Part shown: piece after piece, positions 44,701 to 56,951 of the stretch
How positions within the stretch are numbered: the stretch's first letter is position 1
Layout: the number at the start of each line of letters is the position of its first letter
Assembly (NCBI GenBank): GCA_003255065.1
Contig: QAOA01000890.1
Location: 243,119-307,118, forward strand
Source of the DNA: Cercis canadensis
Lineage: Eukaryota > Streptophyta > Magnoliopsida > Fabales > Fabaceae
Reading direction: 5' to 3'
Length of the DNA stretch: 64,000 nucleotides
Translations under genes and position numbers: made by a program
The notes under the pieces: generated by a model
Database searches by the model: none
What the model saw: the letters and a program-made list of their open reading frames with translations, nothing else
Told to the model about the DNA's origin: nothing

Positions 44701-47700
44701 ATAAGGAAAATGGTTAAAACAATAGTTATTTGAAGCGTTTTGTGGAGTTATTTATTATTCCTCATTTTCCTTTTCTTTTACTAAAAAAGCGCATGACAAG
44801 TGAGTGTTAATAGCTTCACCTTTATTATCCCCCATTTTTGTTAATCTGAACATAGTCCTTACACTTTACTAGAATACACCAAATTCCTGCAAACAGAGTA
44901 TACTTTTGCAAAGCCTTGCTCTCCTTTAGAGAGGCCATATAAACAAGGGAAAACTTTAGAGAAGGCTGCCTCCCCAATCCATAGATCCTCCTAGTCGCTA
45001 GAAATAAATAATGAGAACCATTATCTTCTCCGCTTCTAGTCTAGTTTAGGAGAAGAGGCAAGAGTTTATTTGTGATATATATTTTGAGGGATTGGTCTGA
45101 GTATCATTGACAATTTTTTTTGAAGTTTTAATAGAACATGCTTACCTTTTACCTTGTGCCAAAGGGAATCATTTGCTTGTTTTACATAGTCCTGTATTTA
45201 TGGTGCTTGTTTTACCTTTTACCCTTTCTCTCTCTTCTGTGATGCACACTTCTGCTTAAACAAATAAATTACCATTTTAAATGGTATCAATTTATTAACT
45301 ATTTTAATAAATTATCAGTTTATGCTAAACATCTAACTCTGAAATATAATTCCGAAGATTAAAAAAATTGCCATGTGTGATGCACGGGGCCCTACACTAG
45401 TGTGTAGATTATGAAAGTTGTTAGGAGTTGAATGGATACAACTCACATGAGATAATATAGGACTATCTGATCTGTTGCTTAAATTTATGATTATTAGATT
45501 ACCTGATTATTTGTTCCACAGTTGCTATTCTTGTGTCTTTTTGCAGAAAGCACTGATGCCCTAATATTCCAAAATGTTATCCCTTATTTTTGTCTCTAGC
45601 TTCTCTTTGTTGTACACCTTAAACTCTCAGTGCTTATGGGCATGGCTTCCCAATAGCCCCATCTGATTTTATCAGTTATCATCCAAAGAAGTTTAAAATG
45701 TCATGTAGTTTGAGGATTGCATTTGGATTTTAATTTCTTTGGTCTGACAATATCCTTGGTTACCTTCATTTGAAGTCAAGTTTTTAATTCTTAATTTTGC
45801 TTCCTTCTTTCTTTTGTTTATCAACATTTGTTACTGTAACCATAGAATCAATCATAAAGTATTGGGTTTGTTACTCCTTACTTCAGACAGTTTGTTTTTA
45901 GTGTTGTACTATGTTCAAGTCTCATTGATAAGAGCTTCTGATTTACAATTTGATTCAGCAGGATGCATGGGAGGATGTTGATCCTGATGAACTTTCATAT
46001 GAGGTAACCTGGCTCTATTCCCTAGTTTGTGTAATGCTACCCTGATCCTCCTTCCACCATTCATATAATATTTTAACAGTATGATTCAATTATTACAGGA
46101 ATTACTGGCATTGAGTGAAGTAGTTGGGACTGAGAGCAGAGGTCTTTCAACTGATATTCTTGCCTCTTTGCCTTCAGTTAACTACAAGATGGGGAGTGAT
46201 CAACATGGAAGCAATGACTCGTATGTGCAAATTCTGTAAATTTTAACCTTATAAGTTAATTATGTGATCATCATGATGTATAAGTTTACCTGATTTTTAC
46301 GGCCTTGTTTCAGGTGTGTCATTTGCCGGGTAGACTATGAGGATGGTGAGTCCTTGACATTTCTTTCCTGCAAACATTTGTACCATCCTGAGTGCATTAA
46401 CAATTGGTTGAAAATAAACAAGGTATATCTATGCCTTCTCCTACATGCTGTCATATTTTTGGTTCCCCATTTTCTGTTTGTATATATGCTGTCAATTCAC
46501 ATTTTTTGATCTGGTTGTTTAATCTTCTTTTCTTTTTTCCCTTACTATTAGTGTTTCTTTCATTCTTTTGGAAATCATGGTACAGCTGTTCTTGTATTAT
46601 ATTGACATGGCTTGTTTGTGTGGTGTTTATTCTCTGATACCTATAGTTTCAAATTTCCATGTGCACGTTTTAGTTTAGGCGACATTGTCAAGAAAGGATT
46701 TGTGAAGTGTGTGAGACTAGTCTCTCACAGCTTCTATTTATAATAGGTCTACATAATTACATAGCTAATCATGGGTTGAACTATGGCCTAACTATAGCTA
46801 CACAATATACACATGTCTAAGTATACTAATTACATATTCACACATATCCACATTCTAGCAGACCTGATACACAATGGATCAGTTAGAAAGGAGAACAAAT
46901 TGATCACTTGTCCCCTTCTCAATAACCTTTTCTGCATCAGTAGATAGAGTCGATTTCCTATCCTTGGTGAGCATCATAAGTTGGTGAATAATAGAGGTCC
47001 CTAGAAGGATAGCTTAATGGGTCCGTCCTTTAGGTCTGCGTTTTTTATGCACTCCCATGCATCTAAATGAATATCTATTTGTATCCTAATAGACATAAGG
47101 GGTATATAGATATTCTGTTGTAGTTGTTAATTGTGGGTTGCATTGTAGGTTGCCTAAATTACCTGACAGTTAAACTTGGATAGATAACTGTAATTCTACT
47201 ACACATCCTAATATCTTTGCTTGTTAAGAAAAGTGAAACCCTTTAATCTAAATTCTTCTTGGTACATCAGTCTAATATTTTCTGATACATATCTCTCAAA
47301 TTATAAATATGAATTAGGGAATTTTAATTAGAAAATGAAATTGTTAACTTAAGCTCCTCCTCCTGTTTTGAGATGATATTGTATGTCAGAATCATGATAA
47401 ACAGTAAAGAAGAGTGCAAGCTTATGACAAACATTTCTTATACCCTACAATTATGTCAAATGACCTTCTGGGTCTGTTTGGTTCTGCTCTTCCCCCTGCT
47501 CCTCCTGTTCCCTTCATATATGTGTGTCTCAATACCATTTCTCAAGAGTCAACATAAGATAGAAAGTAGCTTAAAAAAGACAAAAACAAATTTTCTTTTT
47601 TCAGATAAAAAGTTTCAAAAACAAATTACTACCTCAGAAAGAAAGGGAGTTTTGTTCAGAAAACAATTTTGACATAGAAAAGAGCATTATGGTCCTTGGG

Positions 47701-49300
47701 AAATAGCTTCTTCAGAGGGAAAAAAGTACTCTTCTTTAGTAATAATATTTCTTCTTTTATCAATTTATCAAAAAAAAAGGGGAAAAAAGTACATGTTTGA
47801 GAAATTGTTATGGAGAAAGAAAAAAGAAAATTGTTTTGTTTCACTCAAATGATTGGCATCTGAAGAAAGACCCGAGTTCTTTGGAATACTCTGAAATTGT
47901 TTGTTTCATTTGCCAAACCACACTGTCAAACATTTCATATGAAAAATCCATTTAGTCAGCAAGTCAGAATGAAGAGTTATTATTTTATGTATAATACGCT
48001 ATTTTTTCTGGCATGATTTAAGTATGGAACCTAATAAACCTTTTTCTTAATCTGACACTCTTACCATGTATAATAAAATGAGATAATGTTAACGTTTCAT
48101 TATTTAAGGTTCAAACCATTTGATTATCTTCATTACTTCAATAAATGAAATGATAGTACCTCTACTTTTATCATCATTTTCTTCTAAATTTAATTTTTTC
48201 TTTGTCCCTCTTGATTTGTAGTTTCTAATTTGAATTTCCAGATTTAGATAGGAGTATAATACTTATCAGGGGTTCATATTGAAGGAGCTGCATGTCATTG
48301 CTGGACAACAAGCATGAATTAGTGCTTAGCTTATGCTTCATCTTAGAATTTTTTTGCTTAATGAGTTAAGGTTAATAGCTCTGCTTTGTCTTCTAGTTCA
48401 AGCACACCTCAGAGACACTTGGCTTGCTCTCAGCTGAGCTTATGCTTCCTTTTAGGTTTGCTTAGATGAGTCAATTTGAATCTTCTTTAGCTTATTAGTT
48501 GAAAGAAACTCCAAAATGGTGATGAAAACCTTTGAAGAGTCTGAGGTTTTCTTGCTTCAGCCGCAAAGCCAGTTTGGGGCATCTTGAGGTGCTGCAGATG
48601 TGGTTTGGATTGGCTATAAATAATGTATATGTCAATATTCGGTTATGGGGTTTGTTTATACCATTCAAGGTTTAGACTTTAGATTTTGTATCTTTTGTAG
48701 GAGATATGCAACTAGATTACTACATTACATTTGGTCCAAGAAAATTTATCTGCAGTCCCACCTCCTCTTTTCTCTTAGACAAGAAAATTGTTATGTAATA
48801 TAACAGATATTAAAGTAAGCTGGAAAGATCTGTAACCCCATCCTAGAATGTTATATCTGGATAGTGTTTAGTGGTTTTTGTGTCCTTTGGAAGCTTTTTG
48901 TTTTTTTAAATATATAATGAGATTAAATTGCATATCTCTTTTTGGTTCTGTAATGCTTGTAGCAGAAAGTTGACCATAAACTGGGGTGTTGGATTTATTC
49001 TTAATTGGGAGGGTTGAAGCAGGGCTGATCTCCCCTCTTCATTATTTCTGATATGTTTAATATGTTAACTCTACATGACCCATGATCCCTTTATAGTTGT
49101 CAAGAAACCATTTTCCAAAATCTGATGATAACATGATTCTACAATTCTTTAGTTACTCTATCATTGTTGTCAAAATTTAAGTATGTCGTATTTTGAGACT
49201 TACATGTGATGAAACTGTTATGGCTAAGTCCTTGGCTCTACATCTGCAGGTTTGCCCTGTTTGCAGTGCTGAGGTATCTACTTCTGGGAGCAGCTTGTAG
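38704..49300 (+). CDS. BBR: RING-H2 E3 ubiquitin ligase, BIG BROTHER-RELATED type
   Basis: This gene encodes a ubiquitin ligase that binds an E2 through its RING and marks targets for degradation. Arabidopsis BIG BROTHER limits organ size; BBR (At3g19910) is the close relative this protein resembles. Seven exons join in frame: 38704-38988, 40907-41240, 41321-41361, 45962-46003, 46099-46220, 46314-46422 and 49250-49300, giving 327 residues. Landmarks in order are an Asn-rich acidic N-terminus, FTNLSQVDADLALARTLQEQ, ERAYMMLRMN with DYGSWE, a long Asp/Glu run coded by a GAG repeat, DEAYARALQEAEEREMAARL, DAWEDVDPDELSYEELLAL, GTESRGLS and the RING-H2. The RING is C-x2-C-x14-C-x-H-x2-H-x2-C-x10-C-x2-C, starting CVICRVDYEDGE and ending CPVCSAEV. 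Intron 3 is 4.6 kb and intron 6 is 2.8 kb; both hold repeats. The exon 4 acceptor is a CAGCAG tandem site. Confidence 0.93.
42505..42755. mobile_element. hAT-like MITE remnant in BBR intron 3
   Basis: TTGTTTTAAAAATCAATTTG at the left and GTCCTGTTTTTAAATG at the right, with GGTTCAGTCAG, GCGGTTCAGACAGTTC and TCCGGTTTAGGACAG between, resemble the CGGTTY-rich subterminal arrays of the hAT element at 17587-19939. The ends are too decayed to confirm a target duplication. Confidence 0.35.
45373..45400 (+). mobile_element. Helitron-like 3' terminus in BBR intron 3
   Basis: A short imperfect hairpin, CCATGTG-TGATG-CACGGGG, is followed seven bases later by CTAG and then T. Hairpin plus CTRR with a 3' flanking T is the known end of Helitrons. 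The 5' TC end was not found, so this is only a candidate. Confidence 0.35.
46680..47080 (-). mobile_element. Possible LTR remnant in BBR intron 6
   Basis: Wording such as TCTATTTATAATAGGTCTAC and a CTAACTATAGC-type run of short direct motifs resembles copia LTRs on the minus strand, with TATAAATA reading on that strand near 46735. No coding part, second LTR or target duplication was found. Confidence 0.3.
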
Positions 49301-50149
49301 GATTTGAAAACTCTGTTCTTCGCTACTATGCGAAGAAAAATTGTATAAGTTGGGGGCTATTATCCCTTGTTTAAGTAGCATACCGTGTTGGAGAGATAGT
49401 TTGTGCTTTGTTGTATTCAGCTCCTTCAGTTTTCATGTAACATCAATGCTTTGAAACTAGTTCACTGCACTGTATATGCCTTTCTAATGGAATGACTGGC
49501 ATGATGGCCAATTCTTTCTCCATCTGTTTTATTTTACTCCAAAGGAGGGGGAAAAAAAAAGGGGTTGGGGTTATTTAGTTATCAGCTTCTATGTTATTGT
49601 CTGTCTTTTATGCACTATGATTAACTTCAGGTATATGATACTATATTTGTTGGGTACTTTAGTGATAACTTCAAGTTTGAACACAGTACCTGTAAGCCCT
49701 CAAGACGACTTTAGTACCACTTGGTCACAAGCTGTTTGGTAACGGTATATTTAGGTATATTTAATGTCTCAGCATCAGGATGGTCATTTCTTTTAATTCT
49801 TTCTGGGCATGAAGTGCTAATTCTTATATTTGATACGCAAAGATAAGGATTAAGGATTGACTATTTAGTTCTGGATTTTTGACTCTAGAATTCAGAATTG
49901 TGATGCCCATCTGGATTTTGGATTTCTGATTCTAGGCAAGTTCGACGTGGGTTGTACTTTGTTTTTCTTTTTTGCTGGGAAATTTCTTGGGCTTGGGCTA
50001 TACTTATTTTGTACATTTTTTTACCCTTAATATTGTCTTCAAAATACACACACAAAAAACCATAACTAAAAGATTTGGTGATGTACCATAACCATAGTAG
50101 CAATTGTTGAGCCATTTAGATCATAGTTGTTAGAACCAGACTGGACTAC
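49301..50149. other. 3' UTR of BBR and spacer
   Basis: The first 200 bases after the stop codon are the probable 3' UTR. The rest is AT-rich spacer with no supported gene. Confidence 0.45.
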
Positions 50150-51790
50150 ATGTTTTGAGTGGAGAATGTTAGCCCTAAGCTTATGTGTGTATAATATATT
50201 AAGTTTAGGGGTGATAAGTTTTGATGATGACAAATTAGGAATTTTATGTGCATCATAGTGTTAATTAACATGTTATTCTTGATGCTTTAATCATGCAAAT
50301 AGGATATTTTGTGTCTTGAATCGTATGAAAATTGTTGTGCTTTAATAAATATGCTTGATATGGTTTTAAACTAGAATTTCTTTATAATTTCATCAAGCGT
50401 GTAAAATATGTTGGTGAGGTTGAGTATATGATTCATTGAATTGGACTAGCTCTATGGATTGGTAAGTTTTATATGTTTATGTAGGAAAGTCCAAAGAATA
50501 GGAGTGAGCATAGAAGCAAGAAAATGGAAGAGTAGATGATGATGGTTGAAGAGCTTATTGAGGATCAATTAGCAAGCTTGAATACAGAGAGATGTTTGAA
50601 GAACGTCATTGGGGAAGATTAAGATCAAGCACATCCAAGGAAAGGAAGAGCCTATGGAACTTGAAGATCATTAGCTTTAGGATAGGCTTAGGATTTCATG
50701 CAAAGCCATGAGTAAGCTTCACCCCAGAGGTCAACTGAGATGGAGATAAAAGTTTTAAAACTAAGGTATTTGAAAATGGTCCATGCTTTATAAACTTGGT
50801 TAACAATATAGCCTAAGGAGGTATTTTCAAAGAGATTCATGAGCTAAAAATTTCTTAAGTGTCCTTACCTTGTTTTGAAATGCTTTTATCAAGTTGGTAA
50901 GGATAAAAATTTAGTTCGAAGGTTTTTAAAATGGGACAAGCGATTGCCTTAAGGTAGCAATCAGTTATCATGGAGCCAAAGGCAAAAACTGGGGGTTTTG
51001 TGTGAAACAGAAGCAGCCAGTCAACTCTCTTGGTGCTGAGTCGCTAAACAGAGGTAACCGGTCAACTTCCAAAATGAGGCAGTAAACTCCGTTGCACTAA
51101 AACACGCTCCAACGGCTGATGACCTCCAACAGCTCTTTTATCATCTGAGCTATAAATAGACCATTTCTATGAAAAAATAGAGGTTTACAATGCTGGTTTT
51201 ATGATTTAATCATGCTTCCATACTTTGAAAACCCAAAATCCAAAGATTGAGCTTTAGTTCGTGAAATAACTCATATAGTTGTGCTTCAACTTTATATCCA
51301 CTCTTTGTGAGAGATTTTTCTGAGTTGTAACTTTTCATTCTTTCTATCTCTCTTGTAAGGAACAAGGTCCCATATCTTGTTGAGAGAAAATCACTAAGAA
51401 GGTGAAGTATCCCTTTGTAGTGAAAGGATTTACACAATAGAGTGAGGTATCCCTTGAGTGTAAGTTTAAAGATGAGGAATCCCTGAGCAAGGATGAGATA
51501 TCCCTTGGCTGATTGTAAAGGCTTTCAAGTGCTTGGCAAACTTGTGGATTAGTGGAAAGATCACCTTGGGAAAAGGATGAAGGCGGGTTTAGCTGAACCT
51601 CTATAAATACTTGTATTTGATATTGCTATGTTCTTAACTTGCTTGCTGCCATAATGTGATACTCTTTCTTTTGCAAGCTTTACTTTGGCTATTTATTTGC
51701 TCCACCATCATTGACATACTCTAAGCTTCCATGCTCTGTTTTAGCTTAATTGGTTAGGTTATAATTGAGTCAATACACTGATTTCTACTA
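50150..51790. mobile_element. Copia-like LTR remnant (probable solo LTR)
   Basis: Features typical of long SIRE/Maximus-like LTRs of dicots are present: AAGTTTTGATGATGACAAAT near 50217, AGCCAGTCAACTC- and ACCGGTCAACTTC-type repeats near 51013-51066, CTCCAACGGCTGATGACC near 51106 and a CTATAAATAGA TATA box near 51150. No gag or pol is present beside it. Exact termini and target duplication could not be fixed. Confidence 0.5.
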
Positions 51791-51794
51791 TTCC

Positions 51795-52480
51795 CAAAGT
51801 TCCTGCTGACTCTATGGCTCAAATAAGACCAATTAGCTTATGCTCGGTGTTTTACAAAATAATCTCCAAAATTCTAGTGTGGCTTATGCAGAGAGTCATG
51901 ACAAACTCATTAGTGGCCATCAAAGCGTTTTTGTTAAAGGGAGGTAGATAATTGATAACATCCTGGTTGCGATGAAACGATCAATCATAGGTAGGTAGAA
52001 ATTTTGACATGGCAATCAAATTGGACATAAGCAAGGCTTACGATCTCACAATGTGCAAAATGGGATCTCATAGCATATAGATCCAATGGATAATGGAATG
52101 TGACTAGAGTTTATTGTGGTGGAAGGTCAACTTATTGTTTTTTTCATTTCCTCAGATCCACACAGAGGAATGTTTCTTTGAAAGGTATCAAAATTAGCAT
52201 CTCTCATTTGTAGAAGAATCTTTGATATTTTGCCAAGCAAGTGAACCTTATTGTGCTCAATTATTGAATGTTTTAATAGTTACTGGCAAGTGAGTGGCCA
52301 AACAATCAACATGAGCAAGTCTTCTCTATTCTTCAGCTCAAACACCCCACAGATTCAGAGATAGAATTGCAGAATTACTGGCTATCTCGCTTATAGTAGA
52401 TTACGACATGTGAAAAATCATGCATGGATACATGGTGATTAGCTATAAAATATATCCAAAGCTCACATTAGAGGCAAAAT
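51795..52480 (+). pseudogene. LINE (L1-type) reverse transcriptase fragment
   Basis: Conceptual translation gives RPISLCSVFYKIISKILVWL, later KLDISKAYD and, further on, MSKSSLFFSSNTPQIQR. All are standard landmarks of plant L1-like reverse transcriptase, in the right order. Stops and frame changes are frequent and the catalytic box between them is not recognisable. It is a 5'-truncated, dead copy. Confidence 0.78.
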
Positions 52481-54419
52481 GGGAATAAATGATTTATATC
52501 CACCATCTCACTTTCCTCCACAGTACACACCTAGTTTATCATTTTACAATTGTACAAATTTAAAGCACATCTACATCATGTTTCCCAGGTTAAGCCTAAA
52601 TATTGTAGCTCAGCAAACATATCAAATTGATATAGTAAACTCAAAGATGTCCTTTTTATCAAAACTTTTTTTTTTTTTGGTAAAAGCTATCTTTAAACAT
52701 GAAAGTTGTGAGAAAACATGAAGAAATAAAAGGTTTGTTTGAGCTAGATTGTAGGTTAGTGGTGAGAGCTTTGGATTAATTGCAAAAGGTGTTCAAAACG
52801 TGTAACTTAAATCCCATATTTGGAATCCAAAGCTGAAAAATGTTATCACAAGAGGAGAAATGACGGGGCTAAGAACCCACATAGACGTGAAAGCCGAGTA
52901 ATTTCCTTTCATCCCAACCATAATCAAAACTTTGGACAGAAGCACGTAAACTTACAGTCAAAAGCTTGAAATTGAGAGGAAACCATTTTGTAGCAAACCC
53001 TTGGCCAAATAGTTTACTCAACTTGGTTATCTTCGTCTGTTTGAATTAGTAATGCGGTTCAGTGAACACTGAACAATTTGAAAGAAATATGAGATTCAAC
53101 ACCAACAAAGCCATATGTCAGAGAGCAATGGGATACGGGGACATAGCTGGACCTAGAATACGAAGTTGAAGGAGTAAGAAGAAATTATTAGTAGCCAATA
53201 CGAATTGAATGATTTGTGAATAGAAGTAAATCCATAAACAAATTTGAAATAACGGAGAGGAAAGATGAAGCCCCATTCTATTCATTGTTTCATCTAACAG
53301 TGAAGCCAGTATTGGCATTGCCTTCATTCTGTATTAGCCTTAAGAAAGAAATAGAACAAAAGTTAATTTTTAAAAACAGTAGTTCTACAAACAACTTCGC
53401 AAAATAAGTTTTCAAAACACACAACAAAAGCCACAAACAAACAGGCCCTGTGAGAGGTTGAGCCTCCATTTTTGCTAACATGGTTAGATTGAACATGCTT
53501 TTGAGATAAAGGCCTTTCTATATGATTTCTAGTTTTTCATTGGAAAAGGTAACTTTCTGATATTTAAATATGTGTTTTCCAATAACCCTTTGTAACCTAA
53601 ACTCTCACTAAGAGCAGGAAAACTCCTAGTATGGTATAAAAATTTTGTTTTATTTGACTAATAAGAAGAAATTCAGCAGTGAGACAACTGAAATACATCA
53701 CAAAATGCTTCAGATGAAAAATACTACAAAATATTCATGGATTACCCAGGTAGCATATCAACTCCAGATAGTTTCCATCCATGGGGAAGGCATGACCAAG
53801 CACTGAGCAGGCATGTTCATCCATTGGGGTAATCTTTGGTTAACCTGATGTAACCATGTCTGAAAACACTGGCTAACAGAAATCAGAGTAACTGCTCTAC
53901 CTGCAAAGAGTGAGAGAGAAACAAGAAGAAGAAGCATTCAGTAGCAAATCAAGAAACCATTGCCGTGGGGGCTGCAAATGCCTACAGAGAAGAAAATTGG
54001 TACCAAGTGAATTAGGAGCTTGGTTTAATTGAGAGTAAAGAAAGAAAGGACTATGCTAGAATAGTGCCATTATTTTAACTTCTCTTTGTTCTTTGCTTTT
54101 TTAGCTAAACAAAGCAAGACATAGTCACAGCGTGTGGTGGAATGCTACCTGCACATCACAAGGCAATTTTTGAAAGGGATATTACTGCTACGGATATTTG
54201 GCATATACTTTTTCCATTGTCTTCTTTTAAGAACCCAGCAAACAGATGAGTAGTATATCTCTTGATAAATGCTATAGTTCATATTCTATTTGTAGGAAAA
54301 TTAGGAAAGAAGCATAATGGATGTGGATGATCCAGAACTGTTTCTATACAAAACCCAGGAATTTGATATATAGTGAAGGCTTCCTTCTGCTAAAAGCCAG
54401 AGATGATTTACTCCTTTGA
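52481..54419. other. Spacer between LINE fragment and PPR gene
   Basis: No gene recognised. The last few hundred bases should contain the 3' UTR of the minus-strand PPR gene. A short poly-T at about 52668 is the only clear simple repeat. Confidence 0.45.
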
Positions 54420-56951
54420 TCAAACATGGGGCCCAAGCTCAGATTCACTTCCAGAAGTTGAAAGAAAAGATGCAGGAATTTTCCCCTCTTCAATAAGAAC
54501 TTGGATGCCTGAGGATGTTATATCATTTTTAGATAATTTAATTATTGCATCTCTTGCGATAAAGTAGTTTTTATCATGGGATTCTGGAAAAGATCCTCTG
54601 TCAACCATCTCTTTCAAAATCTCAAATGCTGAGGGCAAGTTTAGATCATATATAAAAGCACTTAGCAATGCCACATAAATAAACGAGTCAGCTTTCATTT
54701 CTTTCTGTTCCATTTCATGTAGAAAATGTAGGGCTGCAGTGGGCCTACAGCATTTGCAAAGACCATGAATAAGTGCCATAAAAGCAATTCTGTTCGGAGC
54801 ACAACCTTTTCTTTCCATCTCATTCCAGATCAAGAGAGCATCATCAGGGCTTCCTGCTCTGCATAACCCATCAACCAAACTTGTGTATGTAATGATATTC
54901 GGCTGTCTGTCTTCTTCAAACATCCTGTAAAGAAGCAGCCTAGCCTTATCAATAGAACCATTTTTGCACCAACCATCAATTAGCTGATTGTAGGTAACAA
55001 CTGAGGGAGAAAGACCCCTCATAACAATCTCATTTAGCAAATTTTCAGCCTCCATTAGTCGGTTTTCCTTGCAGAGCCCACCTATCAATATGTTAAAAGC
55101 AACCACATCAGGACAGTAACCACGAGAACACAAATCCCTGAATAAATGCAATGCTCGGTCCACTTCCTGAATCTTGATCAAGCCACAAATGGCTGCAGAG
55201 TAGGAAATTATATCAGGAAGGAAACCTTCTTGAACCATGATGCTAAGAAAGTCACATGCTTCCACCGCCCTCCCATGTGCAGAAAGCTCTTTTACAAGAA
55301 GAGTAGAATATTTTATCCATGGCTCATGTCCACAAGCATGCATCTCCCTCAGCATATTGATGGCGCCTAAAACATCCTTTCTTTGACACAAGCATCCATA
55401 TATTGAGTTGTGGGTAAATTCAGTTGGTTGCATTCCTGATTCTTTCATCTTTTGTAAGAGGTCAAAGCTTTCCTCCAATCTACCAGAATTGCAAAGCTCC
55501 TTAATCAAATTGTTATAAAGCAAAATATTTGGTTTACAAAAATTTTGTTGCATATCATTGAAGAGGCTCAGGGCAAGGTCCAACCTACCATTGTTAAGTA
55601 AACCATCAATAACAATACTAAATGAAGTGGCGTTAGGAAAAACCATTCTCTTAACCCTGTAGAAAGTATCCATCTGAACATCAGTACTAGATTTTTTGCC
55701 CATCATCACTTGAATAAAGTGATAAGCTTCATCCATCAATCCATCACTAATATAACTATTCAAAACAGCATTATAAAGCAAAATTATATTTTTTTCCTCA
55801 TTATCTTCAGGAATTTCTTCAAGTAATTTGATAACTCTACTTCTGTCCAGAGAAGTTGATAATATCTTTGTAAGGATTCCAGTATCAGGTTGAATACCAA
55901 ACTTCATCATTTCTAAACACAAAGCCAAAGCTTTGTCAAGCTCTTGATTTCTGCATAACCCTCCAATCAGAACATCATACAGTGAAACATTGGGAGTGAA
56001 ACCTGCCTTAAGCATTTTATCAAACATCTGGAGGGCCTTATCAACGCGGGACTCCTTCACAAACCCATGAATTAAAATGCAAAAAGTCTTCTCATTTAAA
56101 GTGATATCTTGTTCCTCCATTCTCTCCACTAACTCAAACGCCTTATCCACCATGCCCCACTTACTAACAGAACAAGCCAGCATAGAGTAAATATGTGCAT
56201 CAACCCAGCCCATCCCATGCATTTTATTGTAAACATTCAAAGCTTCCTCAAACTTACCAGAATTGCAATAGGCTTGCAAGATTGAAGTCAGAGTATACTT
56301 ATCAAATTGCCACCCCATATTGCGCATCTCTTTCAGTCTCATTTCCAATAAATCAATTGAACTAGACTTGGATAGAACCTCCAGCAAACAATTGTAGCTA
56401 TAATTGTTGGGAACGCAAAGACCCATCAATCTTACTTCATCAAACAACTCATTAGCTTCTTCAATCAATCCCACACTCCCCAGACATCTAATCAAGAAAC
56501 CCAATGCTCCCGGCGTAAAGGAACAACGTGAATTCAGAACATCCTTAACCATGTCTCTCAATGGAGCACTCTGCTGGGTACGAGATAAGATTGACGCCAT
56601 GGCATTGAAAGTGTAGCAATTGTGCTTATACCCATTTTGATTTGAAGCCCAAATGAAAAAAACTTGAGCTATTTTCCAACTCTTGAGGCCTTTTAGCACA
56701 GATTCAACAACTTGAGAGGTGATTCTTGGAGAAAGCTGCTTCATTTCTGGGCTGTTTGGGGTAAAGGGTCGTCTGGTAAAGATGGAAATAAGGGTATCAA
56801 CGATTCTCGAATCGGAAGAGATGGATTCATGAGAATCTGTGGTGGAATAGGGAAGATTGGGGAATAGGAGAGAAGAGAGAGCACAAGGGTTGAAGACTTT
56901 GTATAATTTACGGCTATTTTGATGGGTCAGTGATAGGCTTCGCATTGCCAT
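54420..56951 (-). CDS. P-class pentatricopeptide repeat protein (At5g08310-like)
   Basis: A single exon encodes 843 residues. P-class PPR proteins bind organellar transcripts in a sequence-specific way and act in their processing, stability or translation. The first 40 residues are rich in Ser, Arg and Leu with few acidic residues, fitting a mitochondrial targeting peptide. An N-terminal conserved part follows (VVESVLKGLKSWKIAQVFF, YTFNAMASILSRTQQ). Then comes a long row of 35-residue P repeats with cores such as YNCLLEVLSKS, FCILIHGFVKESRVDKALQM, YDVLIGGLCRNQELDKALAL, YNNLIKELCNSGRLEES, YNQLIDGWCKNGSIDKA, YTSLVDGLCRAG and FMALIHGLCKC. There is no E, DYW or SMR domain. Length and order match my memory of Arabidopsis At5g08310 (about 830 residues). 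The frame is intact and the first ATG is used. Confidence 0.93.
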   Translation of the reverse strand: MAMRSLSLTHQNSRKLYKVFNPCALSSLLFPNLPYSTTDSHESISSDSRIVDTLISIFTRRPFTPNSPEMKQLSPRITSQVVESVLKGLKSWKIAQVFFIWASNQNGYKHNCYTFNAMASILSRTQQSAPLRDMVKDVLNSRCSFTPGALGFLIRCLGSVGLIEEANELFDEVRLMGLCVPNNYSYNCLLEVLSKSSSIDLLEMRLKEMRNMGWQFDKYTLTSILQAYCNSGKFEEALNVYNKMHGMGWVDAHIYSMLACSVSKWGMVDKAFELVERMEEQDITLNEKTFCILIHGFVKESRVDKALQMFDKMLKAGFTPNVSLYDVLIGGLCRNQELDKALALCLEMMKFGIQPDTGILTKILSTSLDRSRVIKLLEEIPEDNEEKNIILLYNAVLNSYISDGLMDEAYHFIQVMMGKKSSTDVQMDTFYRVKRMVFPNATSFSIVIDGLLNNGRLDLALSLFNDMQQNFCKPNILLYNNLIKELCNSGRLEESFDLLQKMKESGMQPTEFTHNSIYGCLCQRKDVLGAINMLREMHACGHEPWIKYSTLLVKELSAHGRAVEACDFLSIMVQEGFLPDIISYSAAICGLIKIQEVDRALHLFRDLCSRGYCPDVVAFNILIGGLCKENRLMEAENLLNEIVMRGLSPSVVTYNQLIDGWCKNGSIDKARLLLYRMFEEDRQPNIITYTSLVDGLCRAGSPDDALLIWNEMERKGCAPNRIAFMALIHGLCKCCRPTAALHFLHEMEQKEMKADSFIYVALLSAFIYDLNLPSAFEILKEMVDRGSFPESHDKNYFIARDAIIKLSKNDITSSGIQVLIEEGKIPASFLSTSGSESELGPHV

